A model generated the notes under the pieces. That model saw only the letters and a program-made list of their open reading frames with translations, did not search any database and had not been told where the DNA came from. Below, in pieces: positions 31,259 to 42,230 of a stretch of DNA of 47,751 bases. The position numbers were made by a program, and so were the translations under genes. Position 1 is the stretch's first letter; every line of letters starts with the position of its first letter. This stretch comes from Dichomitus squalens LYAD-421 SS1 (lineage: Eukaryota; Basidiomycota; Agaricomycetes; Polyporales; Polyporaceae), in contig NW_006766934.1 of the NCBI RefSeq assembly GCF_000275845.1, positions 58,622 through 106,372 on the forward strand, written 5' to 3'.

Positions 31259-34200
31259 CTACATCTTAGGTGAGGAATCTCCCGCGTTCTCCTCCGGTCC
31301 CCGCGGCTCTTGAGGGTTACGGACTGTGCGGAGCAGAGACAACGCCGCCTCAAGCATGCCTTCCATTCGGCCCAGTCTATCCTCCACTGCCCCAAACCTC
31401 TGTTCTATCCTCGTAATCCGCCCTCCCAAAGCGATCATTGACGACTCAGTCGCGCTACCACTAGCGGCTGGTCCCCAGGGCACGACTGTGTTGTCTCCTG
31501 CGCCGTCCTTGACCCAATCAAGATCGCCATCATAGAAACGGTCGTCGGAGTCTGCGCTGCCCCTGCGACTAGGCAATTGTCTGAGGTCGAAAGGCGGGGA
31601 GCCTTCCAGGGGGGGACGGTAAAGCTGCGCAAGAGTGTGCGTCTCCTTGTGCTGTCCAGCCGTGATACCGCCTTCACTCTCGTCACAGGACAGGCAGACG
31701 AAGACATGGTCTGGTATTTGTGGGCTAAGTTACCAGCACCCCTCGGTATGAACGGCCGAGAACGAGCGTACCTGGGCAGTCCACGCACAACCAGCACGCC
31801 AAGGTCACTTTGCTACCGCATCCCACGCAGTTGCTGATAGTCGTCCTTAGGATGAAATGGTCGGTAAGGGGCGGCGATAGCGTGCGTACACTGTCGGTCA
31901 CAATTGTGGTATCAGAAAGCGAGCTAGGCCGCTGTATTAGGGAATCAGTCGATGGTGATGTTTCGTTACGCAACCTTGGAGCAATCGGTTCGTGTGCTGG
32001 GGGCTTTATGTCGGTCCGGAATAGAGCATCCTCGATCGGGGGAGGCAAAGAGCCAATGTTCGATGCCTTCGGACTAGCCACCGAGTCTAGTTGTCGCTCT
32101 TCGACGTCTGTGATATCATCCTCGGTGAGCTCGCCGATTGTCGACAGGCGGTGGGGCGAGAATGGCCCTTCGACTGGTGAATCATCTCCCTCCTTCGTTA
32201 ACAAATCCACTGTAGCCTTGATCCGATTCAGAAGCTCCTCCACCTTTTCACCTATCACCTGGTCATCTTCCGCGATGGCCCACCCCTCTAGCCGCGTCTT
32301 CAATACACAATGAGTTGTGCCGTCGCCTGGCAGTCGGCCGTGGACCCCATGAAAGCAAGCAGGGTCATCAATGCAGAAAGCAGCGCCGAACCTGTGGTAT
32401 CCAGGTTCGGGTGTGCACGTATAGCACCGGAGCATGGGCGTGGTCGTCTTCATCAGCTTACCGCATTTGGTCGCCCAATCGACGCCGCTGCCGGAGCATG
32501 GTGGGAGGATCCAAGCGTACTTTGCGGGCTCCACAGCGGCGTGAGCCCTACGGTGTAGCTCTGCCGGTGAGGTGCGGCGGGTAAGTCGGTGCAGCTCCTG
32601 GAGGTCCTCGGGGTGAAGTCGGCCTCCGAAGGTCTCGCGATGCACGAAGGAGGAGTGACGACGCCGCTCATCGCGGTGGTACTTGATGCGCGCCCAAGAT
32701 ATCGTTCGTTGCCGGACCTGGGAGCGTACCGCGGAGATCGCGAACTGCCACCATGCTTGCGCTCTGTTCGCCTCTAATTGCTTCGGCGACGGGTAGAAGG
32801 CCATGGTCTCAACGGAAATTCCCTTCTTCATCACGACGTGGCATCCGTCCGGACTAGAGATGTCGGGCACGAAGTCAGATTCGCCGGTCAAGGTGTCGCT
32901 ATCATCCGACAGCGTCAGCCTCCAATACTCTGTTTGGAGAGATGTCGTGTTGAATGTCACTGTGAAGGCGAACACTAAATTGGTGTCTGATGGTGAGATG
33001 CGTTCCCCGACAATAGTCGCACGAGTGCAACGCCAAGGATATAGTAGCGTTGGCTCGGCGATAACTTGGGTCCTGCTCATGAGAGATGGATGAAAATGGA
33101 CATTGAGCATGGGTGCACCCAAACCATCGTCGACGTAATCACGGACAGCGACCCATTGTCCCACACTGTGAGTTGTGTCGGCATCACATGCTTCATCAAA
33201 GATCTGAGAGTGACGTACATTGGCCTGAGCGAGTCATCGATGCCTTGAGTGTCCTCGATTTCAGAAAGGCCGTCCTCGTTGATGGGGTAGAAATCCTCCC
33301 GATGTACGAGATACTTGAGGATGCTGATACGTGGGAAATCTTTGCTGAGCCCAGCGATCTTGCTTGCATCTTCGCCCCAGACATTGGCAACGGGATTATA
33401 CATACTGGATGCGAACTGATGCAGTGATGAGAAGGTCATTCATGTATGCCAAGGTGGGTTTCCATACCATCCCGCATGCAAATTCGTCGATTTCTTGGGT
33501 AACATACAGGCGTCGCTGCTGGAATAAGGCTGACATGACCGCACAGCGTAAGACAGGTGTGCGGAAAAGTACAGTGCCACGCGGTGCCTACCTGATAGCT
33601 CGCTGCGGCGTAAATCGAATCCGTCCTTGACGACGTGAAGGGACTCTTGGGCGTCGGTCAGTTCGTCGATGTGTAGTATGTGCACCTGAGCTAGCCTCAT
33701 CACGTCATAGTGGCGAGACAACAGTAGGTACAACAGGGGGAAGAGGTTCTGCAGAGCGTGCGGGAGATCAACACTCGCAGCTCATTGCGAACAGGATGAC
33801 AAAAAGAGCGAACCCTCTCTAGACTCTTCCGTCCGTTGATCAGGGCGAGCGTATCCTGTGCATCGATTTCGAACCTGAAAGTCTCCAAGCTCTCCCGCAG
33901 ACGTACTTCCTCCCGGTCCATATACGCTTGGAAGCGAGGTAGGTGGATATGCCAGTCCCCACTGCTTTGGAAGCTCTGAGTCAAGTCCAGCACAATCCTG
34001 CGGCTGGCATCCAGATAATTGACCACCTGCGACTTGTTAGCGGTGCGAGCGGTTTCGACAAGGTCAAACATGGCGTCGAGCGTAGCAAAGATCCGTCGTT
34101 GGTAGGCAGACATACAGACCTGCCAACCTGTCAGTGATCGCCATGAGAAAGTTGGTTCGGTATAAGCGTATTTAGAAGCATACCGATGGCCCAATATGCG

Positions 34201-36374
34201 AGCCAGTGTAAGAGACTAGAACCGTGTCAGCGACGTCATAAGACTCGACAGCCGAACCAAAACGCACCTCCATCCTTCAGGCCGGGACATCGTGAATTGA
34301 TTCACTTCTTGTATGGTAATGTACCCCGACGCATCCTCGTCTAGTGCTTCGATGACGGGCTGGAGGTGCATAAGGTCGATGTATTCGAGCGTCCACGCGT
34401 CGTCTTCACTGATACTGCGACGCTTCTGGGTCCCGTCGATTTTGAGGCTTCTCCGCGCTTTGATGTCCTGTTCCTGCTCATCCCGCTTCTGTAGATAGTA
34501 ATCGTGTATCGCAAGGACCAGATGACGCGCTTTGACAATGCCGCGCCATCGCTGTACAACGCTCAGTCCTAAACAAGAAAGCGGCCCATGGCTATCCATA
34601 CAACCCACCATGTCTTTCCAAATTTCGTAGAGGTCCTTCCGGGTTGATGATCGTCAGCCTGCGATTTCGCAGAATGGCAGTGGACTGGCATACCGGGTCC
34701 AATATCCTGTCATGCGGTCCGGCAAGCACTGAGCTGATGACCCTATCTCCCTCCCGAGATACGAACTTCTTCATCTCCTCCGCTAACTCTCTGCTCAGTG
34801 CCTCGAACTTCCGCTCGTAGGCCTCGAAGTTCTTCTTGATCTCTGCTGCAGGCGCCTGCACCAGCTCCTGCTTCAACAGCACGATCTCCTGCTCGTAGTC
34901 GACTGGAACGTTCGGCGTATACGGCCCCATGTAAGGACTCGGTGCACGCATCCCATAACCCTGCGGGGTATCACCGTAATATCGGTGCCCTTGGGTTTGC
35001 GTCGATCGTCGGTCTTGTACCGAGCGGATCTGCGGCGCGGATTGCGGCGTCACGTACGCTTGCGGCGTCGCGTACGATTGCGGCGTCGCATACGTCTGCG
35101 GGGTCACGTAGTACGACTGCGGGAGGCCACCGTACGGACTCTCCACACTGGCACTGGGGCCCGTCGCGCGAATGTTCGACCGCCTGCGCGCGCGCTGCGT
35201 CTCGGCTGCGCGCGAGTAGTTAAACCCAGAGTGGGACACACCGCGGCTGGAGCCGGGCACCGCGACCATGCTGGAGGCCCTGCGGCTTGGGGTAGAGGGT
35301 ATGCGAGGGTCGGGTGCGCGGTCAGAGGCGAGATCGAAGGTGCGCTCTTGGTCTAAGAGGGTGTGGAGGATATCGGGGCGCTGGAGCACGGCGTCTGCCC
35401 CGCCGGCCTGCTCAACGACGGCGCTGAGTGTGCGCTGAGATGATGGGACGGAGCGTTCGAAGAACGTGAGGATAAGTTCCATTCTGAGCAACGCGGCTAG
35501 GTCAAGACGGGGCTGAGATGGCAGAATAAAACGAAGCATACTTCGTCATGAGGGTATCGAGCTTGTCGTTCGCACGATCGACAGCCATACCCGTGTGGAT
35601 CGCGATGGCAAAGTTGAACTCGGCCTTGCGGTCGGTGAAGAGCTGCACGAAGCCTTTCAGTGTGTCGTCCCATACAGGACCCTTGAGGACCTTGACGAGA
35701 AGACGCTTCTTCGAGTACGTGTCGCAAACGTTCGCGCACTCCTTGATGTCGTTCGCAGTGCGCTTGACCAAGTCTTGTAACCGAGCTCGGATCGTCATAC
35801 CGTCTCGACCGACATGGTCCGCACGTACGCTTTGCAACCTGAGCACCGTTTAGTGCTGTTTCGCTCCGAAGGAAGGAAACGCCGTACTGGAGAAAGGCAG
35901 ACATCATGTTCCTCATTTCGAGGAATAGTAGGCTGACCTTCTTGTCATTGTCCCTCCGCTTGACCTCGAGCTCGATCACGACCTTGAACGCCCCCACCGC
36001 GACTGGTGCACAAGACCACATCAGTCAGCGAAGGCTTCCACGCCCAATCCTGGGATGCAACACCCGCCTGCAATCACGGGATGGATCTGCGCAACCGCCT
36101 CGAGCGCCTTTACGAAGGGGGGCAGTTTGTCCACGAGCGAGGTCACGCCGTCGAGCAGCAGCTGCGCCCCGTCGCTGTTCGAAGCCGTGTCAACCACCTT
36201 CGAGCCGGTCTCGAGGGGCGAGTCCCCGGATCGCTGCTTGTTCTCGCCATCAGGCCGCTCTGGCGTCTTGTCCGCGTTGGCCTCGTCGAGGATGCGTTTG
36301 GCTTCGCGCACTTCGGGCGACAGGCCAGCCTCCGAGGTGTCGCTGGCGTTCGCCTTGGGCTCCGCTAGAGCCAT
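31259..36374 (-). CDS. Large EF-hand and ZZ zinc-finger protein
   Basis: Function unknown. Thirteen exons: 36374-36062, 36002-35888, 35838-35542, 35483-34694, 34635-34605, 34568-34268, 34215-34184, 34127-33814, 33748-33592, 33529-33406, 33362-33219, 33165-31772 and 31710-31259. Phases sum exactly to 1,487 aa. Seen: a helical N-terminal 240 residues (AVGAFKVVIELEVKRRDNDK, then ECANVCDTYSKKRLLVKVLK) that recalls the N-terminal helical modules of fungal STAND proteins. Then a Tyr/Pro/Gln repeat (TPQSYATPQAY) near 370-395 and one EF-hand loop DEDASGYITIQE near 590 followed by WLAYWAIGWQV. A long central region follows, then a ZZ finger near 1320-1365 with CVGCG, CWLCVDC, CLSC and HKETH, and a C-terminal coiled-coil-like end (GGRITRIEQRFGAVEDRLGR). 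The 36-nt intron at 34569-34604 is divisible by three and may be coding. Calcium binding by a single EF-hand is uncertain. Confidence 0.85.
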
Positions 36375-38159
36375 CGCGAGCTTACTGTCCGCTGTTTGTT
36401 AGCGCGCCGCCGAGTGCGACAAGTGCAGGTTGGCTCGGATGGTGGTAGCGTGTTCTGTTTAGGTTCCGACGAGGGAAGAGCGACGAGAGCAAAAGCCGGC
36501 GTGGGCAAAGTCAGGCCTGCTCCTCCTGCTCACGGCGTACCATGACGGGTTAACAAATAGGCGAACATATCGGAGGGAGTAGAGCAACGGCGCGGACGCC
36601 GTGCTAACGCGCCTGATCGATGGCGCACAGCTTGTGGTAGATCTAGGTCATACTTAGCATGATTACAAGGATCACAGTGCGTCTTCCCTGCCAGCCAGCA
36701 CCTGCACGCAGGCCCCGCCTTTGCCTTCAGCGCGTCAGCAGGCCGAGTACGACGGCACTCGTCGTCTCTGCATCATTGCCATGAGGACGCAGAAGGTTGG
36801 AAGTAGGTGGGGGAGTGCGGCGATGCTGCGATTCCGCCGCAGGCTTCTGGGAAGTTCCGCCTTTGCATATCTAGAAGTCGGCGACCTGTGCAGCGTGCAC
36901 GTCGCCCGGGATCCTTCACGTCTTCGAAGACGGGTCTGGGCGACAGCGTCCAGGGCTGCAGTTGTACTGTGTCCCGAACGCATCACCGCAGGCGTTGACG
37001 GAGTTCTTTTGGATAGACAGTCGTGCAGGCTGCAGAATAGCCTCGTATGCCACGAGGCGGATAGGAGACGCTCTAAGCTGTACAGAAGTGTGAGAACATG
37101 GGAGCTGGACGACACTTGAGGCCGCGGGATCCACAAAAGCAAGCGGATGCGTGAAGTTCTGCTGGCGATTAATGCGCAGGCAGGCTGACTCGTAGTCAAG
37201 CCTACCTACCCTCTACCCTCTAGTTCTGCTGCGGCCGTGAACACATCGCATCCTTCCAAAATTCACCCTATGAAGTCGTATACTCTCACAAATAAGGGGG
37301 CGCGCTGACGACCAAATGAGAAACCTTCGGATCGCCCATAGCTACTACAACGAACTCGCGTTGATCTTTCTCCAGGGTCCAAGTCGGGAGCCAAGAGCCC
37401 TACACTCTCCGTTCGGGTCCATGCGGTCTCTCAGTGTCTTCGATAGTTGTTTAGAGAAAGTGTTCGTAATGCAGAGAGAGCGGGAAGGCAGGCCGCCGAT
37501 TTTACTGATTCTCTCGGCTTGTTTTAGTTTTTCATCGTATCGAAGCCGTGTGCTCCGATTCTAGTTTGATAGGGCCTTCCGATCTCAGTCCAAGCATGGT
37601 GAACGGGTTTGGGAATACGGTCTAAATCCGCAAACAACTGTCAGACGGTGAGTACCGTCAAGGACCGCGGCGGTCCTGAAGCGCCCAACAGGGCAGCACA
37701 AATGAGAATCTACACTTTCGTCCAACTGAATCCTACGTGTCTCCAGAGGCCAGCACATGCGGTTTGCGGGACGAGAACGAGTATGCGGGCGTCCACGTTC
37801 ACGCGCACAGATACAGAAGACCGGATGATGCAAAGCGACGGGGGGCTGATACAACTGTTACGGATAGACCTAAGACTAGACAGACGACTACTATGGACGG
37901 ACAGGAGAGTACGGGTGGACGATGACAGGACGAGCTAGACGAGATGGTACGAGACGTGCATGCGTGTGAGCGTAAGATGTAGCAGATATACGAGGACGAG
38001 ATGAGGCGCAGGCGGGAGCGACGGAGCAGTGGTGTGAGGCGGGCGGTGGCTATAAGCGGTCGCGTCGAGTCCTCTTCAAACCCCAGAGAAGCAGAGCGGG
38101 ATGCGGCTGCTGCTCACCGCCCTACGGGACGAGCAGGAACGAGGAGGGCCGATGGACGC
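36375..38159. other. 1.8-kb gene-free stretch
   Basis: Between the start of the EF-hand/ZZ gene and the 3' end of the RRM gene, both on the minus strand. The longest frames are about 150 codons (minus, 36735-37199) and 109 codons (plus, 37609-37938), without motifs. I see no RNA gene or transposon end. Confidence 0.4.
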
Positions 38160-39219
38160 TCACCGGTCAACGTCCATCTTCGCGGTGCCACCCCGCCCAC
38201 GCCGTCCCCTTCCTCCCCGTCCCCGCCCACGGCCTACGGGCTTCTGGATGTACTCTTTGGGGTCTGTGCCTGGAGGCGCGACGAGTACGTGTGCCCTGGA
38301 GTCTGTCGCGAGGATCTCGTCTGAACGCAGCTTCCTACAAACGACGAACGGAAGTGTTAGTTAGCATACAGCGACGGGAAGGGAAGCCTCTGGAGGACGA
38401 GGTAAGGCAAGGAGGGGCGCCACTCACGAGCCTGGGTTGCTCTCGTCCCCCATGAGCACGTCCACACTGCCCTCTACCAGCGCCGCCCCAATGCGGCCCG
38501 ACAGGGTCGCGTTCACGCCGCCGACGACCTTGACTTCGAGTGTGCGACCGTCTGCGGGTTGGCCGTGGAACTTGGCGACGGCGGCCTGGGCGTCCTTCTC
38601 GTGCTTGTAGGTGAGGCGCACGACGGGGTCCGGGGAGTTCGAGTGCAGGACGGCGGCGGTTATTGGTCCGCACCGCTTGAAGATGGCCTATCATCGACAC
38701 GCATGGTCGCTGAGCACTGAACGGCAGGAGGGCACCGAGATAGGGAAAGCCCACCTCGACGTCGGCGGCGGTGGTGCCGCGCGCCAAGCCTGCGACCTGA
38801 ACGACGTTGCCCCTCGAGCTCGCACCCTTGATGGACAGGCCGCCCTTGTCGCCCAAGGCGTCCTTGAGCGCCTTGTCCGCGATGCCGAAGTTCATCTTGG
38901 GGGGCGCAGCTTGGGGCGCGGCGGTGAGACGGGCGGATAGGGAGCGGGCGTCGGGTTTGTTGTACAGGTCGTGCTTCCAGGTGCCGTTGACGTCTCCTTT
39001 TGGGGGGCGCTGGTTCCGGTTCTGCTGGTGGAGAGAGGGGGATTCGGGTGTGACGGAGAGGGGTTACGGGGACGGGTGAGATGGACGAAAGGAGGGGAGA
39101 GGCGGAGGCAGGCGCACATAGGGACCGGATGCTGCAGCACGATTGGACTTTGCGCGGACAGGGCCGACGGCTGGGGCGGCGGCTTGAGGGAGGCTGATGC
39201 GCTCGAGAAGAGAGGCCAT
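38160..39219 (-). CDS. RRM-domain RNA-binding protein
   Basis: Likely an RNA-binding protein of mRNA processing or export; the exact role is unknown. Four exons (39219-39118, 39024-38755, 38687-38428, 38334-38160) give 268 aa with exact phases. Seen: N-terminus MASLLERISLPQAAA, then KGDVNGTWKHDLYNKPDARS. One RRM at about residues 108-180 has VVQVAGLARGTTAADVEAIF as strand 1 and helix 1, ITAAVLHSNS, PVVRLTYKHEKDAQAAVAKF as the RNP1-like strand 3 and helix 2, and TLEVKVVGG as strand 4. The aromatic residues usual in RNP1 are weak (RLTYKH). The C-terminus is a Gly/Arg (RGG-like) tail, GRGRGRGGRGRRGRGG, then MDVDR. The plan (RRM plus RGG tail) recalls ALYREF/Yra1 adaptors, but I see no UAP56-binding motif, so this is only a likeness. 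Confidence 0.85.
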
Positions 39220-39722
39220 GAGGGGTCGTCGACAGGGAGAGGGGTGGAGGAGGAGGTGGTGGTGGAGGTGGAGGAGGAGGTGGACGCGAGGCGGGCGTAG
39301 CGAGTGCCACCGCCGCCACCGCCACTCCCTGTTTGGCCCTGTTGGCGACCATCCACGTGCGGCGGGAACGCGCTACTAGTAACCTGCCTCGTATGCAAAT
39401 CATGCACAATCCTATTTTGTCCCTGGGGAGCCCATGGCGTAGGCCGTTCTCAGAGTCCGTACGAGACGACTCCGAACATAAGGATATTGAAGCTAGGATT
39501 GGAACTGTGGGGTGATCTCTAGATCTCCCAGAAACGCCGCGAACGCTTTCGCCGGCACATCGGGCTCAAGGTCTGCCAAGTCGAGCGTCCTCGGGTCTTG
39601 CTGCCACTCAATCCGGCGTAGTTTCTTCGAAAAGAACAAGCTTTTATTTGAATATCCCTTCAGCATGGCAACGTCGTAAAGTACGCTCGGCAATTCTCTC
39701 GCATAGTCTTCCTGGCTGCCGC
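39220..39722. other. RRM upstream region and orphan frame
   Basis: At 39235-39300 there is a purine-rich GGA/GGT tract (C+T-rich in the RRM sense), a typical fungal leader. From 39493 to 39722 a minus-strand frame stays open and reads like protein (LYDVAMLKGYSNKSLFF, then RTLDLADLEPDVPAKAFAAF) to a stop at 39493. It follows the HET relic without a consistent junction. I treat it as a possible remnant exon, function unknown. Confidence 0.35.
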
Positions 39723-39920
39723 CTACGACATGCGCGCGAGCAGACCTTCTCCGACACACCCCGTCCAAGGATCGCTCGAGCTCGGCTCGCAGAGCTGAGT
39801 GATATTTCGGAAGCTCTGTTCGATTGCCTGACAGACACGAGACAGAACCGCACAAGGGGACATCCGGCTGGGATTGCTCAGTTCTCCGATCTCCATTGTC
39901 TTGGTGTTGAGCAGCCGCAC
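39723..39920 (-). pseudogene. HET-gene relic (HET3)
   Basis: Seen: the frame VRLLNTKTMEIGELSNPSRM, then SPCAVLSRVCQAIEQSFRNI, aligns with the first 60 residues of both HET genes (MRLLNTRTGVVKEFHNPKTI, then YAILSHVW). The start ATG is GTG, the key SHVW is SRVC, and the frame ends at TAG after about 65 codons. A probable 5'-UTR intron precedes it, as in the two full genes. Only the 5' end survives; nothing matching the rest of the HET domain follows. Confidence 0.75.
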
Positions 39921-40421
39921 TGTGGTACACGTCCTGAGTATGTCAGAATTTTTGCATTGAGAGCTAGGGTCAGCACTCACATGCACAGTGCGCAACGTTC
40001 GGAGTAGGTTAAGTCGAAAGAGGCCGATGGCGGTCGACGATGGTGTGGATGATGTTCAACATAGGAAGAGACAGCCTGCCCTGATAGTAATTTCTATCAG
40101 GATGTTCAGCGCGCAACTCAATCTTGCCGGGAAACTTCCGAAGGCGGTCGCTTGTACATCATGTGCATAGTGAAGGTACCTGTACATTGCATGGCTGAAT
40201 GTTTTTGTGACTTTGAGCTGCCTTCCGCGATATCCATGACAGTGCGTTTGACAGAACGCACAGACGATCCAAACAGTCACGTAGCATTCGTGGACTCTTC
40301 TGCGCCGACCGAGTCAGCAGGTTCGTTGGACGGTCGATGGTATCGGTTTTCTCGCCATGATCTAGTAATGAAATATGGTTGATGTAGACATGCGTCTTAT
40401 AACATGCCGTCTGGGAACGGT
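39921..40421. other. Gene-free stretch between F-box gene and HET relic
   Basis: Upstream part of the HET relic and 3' flank of the F-box-like gene. Only short frames, no motif. Confidence 0.4.
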
Positions 40422-41573
40422 TCAGATAGAATGTAGAATGGTCGTGCGCTGCCATCCCGACACGACAGGCGTATGTCGCGGCCGAGGCGCCACGTGCGAC
40501 TCTCCATCGCAATTCCGCCCCGCCTCCCTGCCTACGGCTTCGTCGTCTTCCCAGCCATTTACCAGACGTCTGCGGGCAAGTGATTGCAGTTCTGCGTCTG
40601 TGTAATCTCGTCCCTCTGGCAGAACGACCTGGGTCCCGGCCCTCGCATAGCCTGCCGCACACTGAGCGGGCGTCCTGTCCGCCGACCATCGGACTCGCTG
40701 GAGTGCCCGCCAGAGCCCGGTGTATTGCTCCTTGGGTCCCGCGTCTCCGCACCAGCCGTCGTGCACACCTGGCGGAGGGGCGCACGGCCTCAGGGTGACT
40801 GTGCGCAGCGCGTCCCACGTGGAGTCGGGATGAGAGGAGGGGGACACCACTTTCGCCAGCCCCGCTAGGCTGTCGATTGTGGACGGGGAAGGCTGGAGGT
40901 TCGACAGGCGGAGCTCGGCGATGCACGGCGCGTGCCATGCCAGCTCGTCCAGGCTCACGCCTTTTGAGAGAGGTCCGGGGGCTAGTTCGAGGCGCTTGGC
41001 GGAAGGGAACAGTGGGATGGGCGTAAGATTGTCGTCGTGGAGCGCAAGCAGAGGGCGGGGGCTTGCCAGGCCGAAGAGGGAGACGTCGTGCAGCATCGGG
41101 AAGGATGTGGAGAAAATGGGAAGTGCGAGCTCGGATGGCTCGCATTTGCCCTCGCTCGCACGACAGAGGACTAGCGAGCGCAGGTCTGGAGCGATGAGGT
41201 GGAACAGTCTGCGTACATCTTCTAGGTACTGTCTTGGGAATGGTGGACGCCAAGGACCGAGGTCATCCTGGGGACGATGTGAGGCTGTCGGGCTCCTGCA
41301 CGACGCGTCGGCGAGAGCGGGGAATGCGATGGAGAGATGGGCGATGCGCGCCGTGGGTTCGCCGACCGCGGGGACCCGCTCGCGTTCGTAGAGGGTGAGG
41401 AAGGGGTGCGAGATGTCGGGATGTGCGACGAGCCCGACGGAGTGGAAGCGAGAGACGCGGGCGGCTGCGCGGACCGCTTTGGATGTCAAGGATAGCGCAC
41501 ATCCTGTGTGTCCTCCATCTGTGCATGCGAGCTGGAAGACTCGCTGGAGGGTCTCGAGAGGTAGTGTGTCCAT
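40422..41573 (-). CDS. F-box-like protein
   Basis: Role: probably substrate adaptor of an SCF-type ubiquitin ligase; partner and target unknown. Single exon, 383 aa from the ATG at 41573. A more distal in-frame ATG at 41705 would add a Pro/Arg-rich leader, but the F-box conventionally begins at or near the N-terminus. Seen: DTLPLETLQRVFQLAC followed by CALSLTSKAVRAAAR and FHSVGL, the LPxEilxxIFxxa...lslvsk...r pattern of basidiomycete F-box proteins. Then comes a Leu-rich region without strict LRR spacing (DLRSLVLCRASEG, MLHDVSLFGLA, AKRLELAPG, IAELRLSNLQ). This matches the many rapidly evolving F-box-like proteins of Agaricomycetes. A large overlapping frame (40159-41253) is a shadow. Confidence 0.8.
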   Translation of the reverse strand: MDTLPLETLQRVFQLACTDGGHTGCALSLTSKAVRAAARVSRFHSVGLVAHPDISHPFLTLYERERVPAVGEPTARIAHLSIAFPALADASCRSPTASHRPQDDLGPWRPPFPRQYLEDVRRLFHLIAPDLRSLVLCRASEGKCEPSELALPIFSTSFPMLHDVSLFGLASPRPLLALHDDNLTPIPLFPSAKRLELAPGPLSKGVSLDELAWHAPCIAELRLSNLQPSPSTIDSLAGLAKVVSPSSHPDSTWDALRTVTLRPCAPPPGVHDGWCGDAGPKEQYTGLWRALQRVRWSADRTPAQCAAGYARAGTQVVLPEGRDYTDAELQSLARRRLVNGWEDDEAVGREAGRNCDGESHVAPRPRHTPVVSGWQRTTILHSI

Positions 41574-42230
41574 CGAGTATGGAGGGCGGGATGGAGGGCG
41601 GGATGGGGGATGGGGTACGGGGACGGGTCGGTGTAGGCTGCTTGTTATCGTGCTGTCGCCCCTGTCTCGAAGGTCTTGTTTCCGGATCGCGGGTGGCATT
41701 TCCATGGGGCAGCGGGAGTCTCTTCCCCCCGCAGCCTGATGATTGAGGAATGGAAGCCGCCTCTGGTCTGAGATGGGGACTGATGTTCTCTTGTTTGAGA
41801 CGCCAGTTTCGTGAAATCAGTCCCACCCCAATCTGCGGCAAATTTGCTGAACGTTGAACACTCTGACCGCGACATCTTACTCCGTTGCCTGAAGAAACAT
41901 TATATCAATGAGCCGAAGAGAAGCAAGTCTGGATCGCACGCCCAGCTTCGCTTGCTATCATGGACTGGGACCTCCGACTACTCAAGGTTCGATCTCGCAC
42001 GGATCCGGTGGCCACCGCTAGCCGCTGAGCAATCCTCCAAGTTTGCATCCGTCTTCTTCGAGCGACGGAGCGGAGAATAAATCATGCTGCAGCACAACGG
42101 TGGGCACAGAACGTGGTGCAGTACGGCAGCCTGAGTGTCTTAGCTTCGAAGACAGGAATATCAGAGCTAACATGAACAACGTGCAAGGAAGACGGACTCT
42201 ACCCAGAAGAGTAGCAGAAGCAGAAGAAAG
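41574..42230. other. Promoter region of F-box gene and 3' flank of HET2
   Basis: About 650 bases between two minus-strand genes. No gene recognised. Confidence 0.4.

Noticed and set aside
34569..34604. 36-nt segment as a certain intron
   Set aside because: It is shorter than the other introns, in frame and without a stop, so it may be coding; the model works either way.
39235..39300. GGA/GGT-rich tract as a coding repeat of the RRM protein
   Set aside because: It lies upstream of a well-supported start and looks like a pyrimidine-rich leader in the gene's sense.
40159..41253. 364-codon minus-strand frame overlapping the F-box gene
   Set aside because: Arg/Pro/His-rich, in another frame of the F-box gene, no motif; the F-box frame has recognisable sequence.
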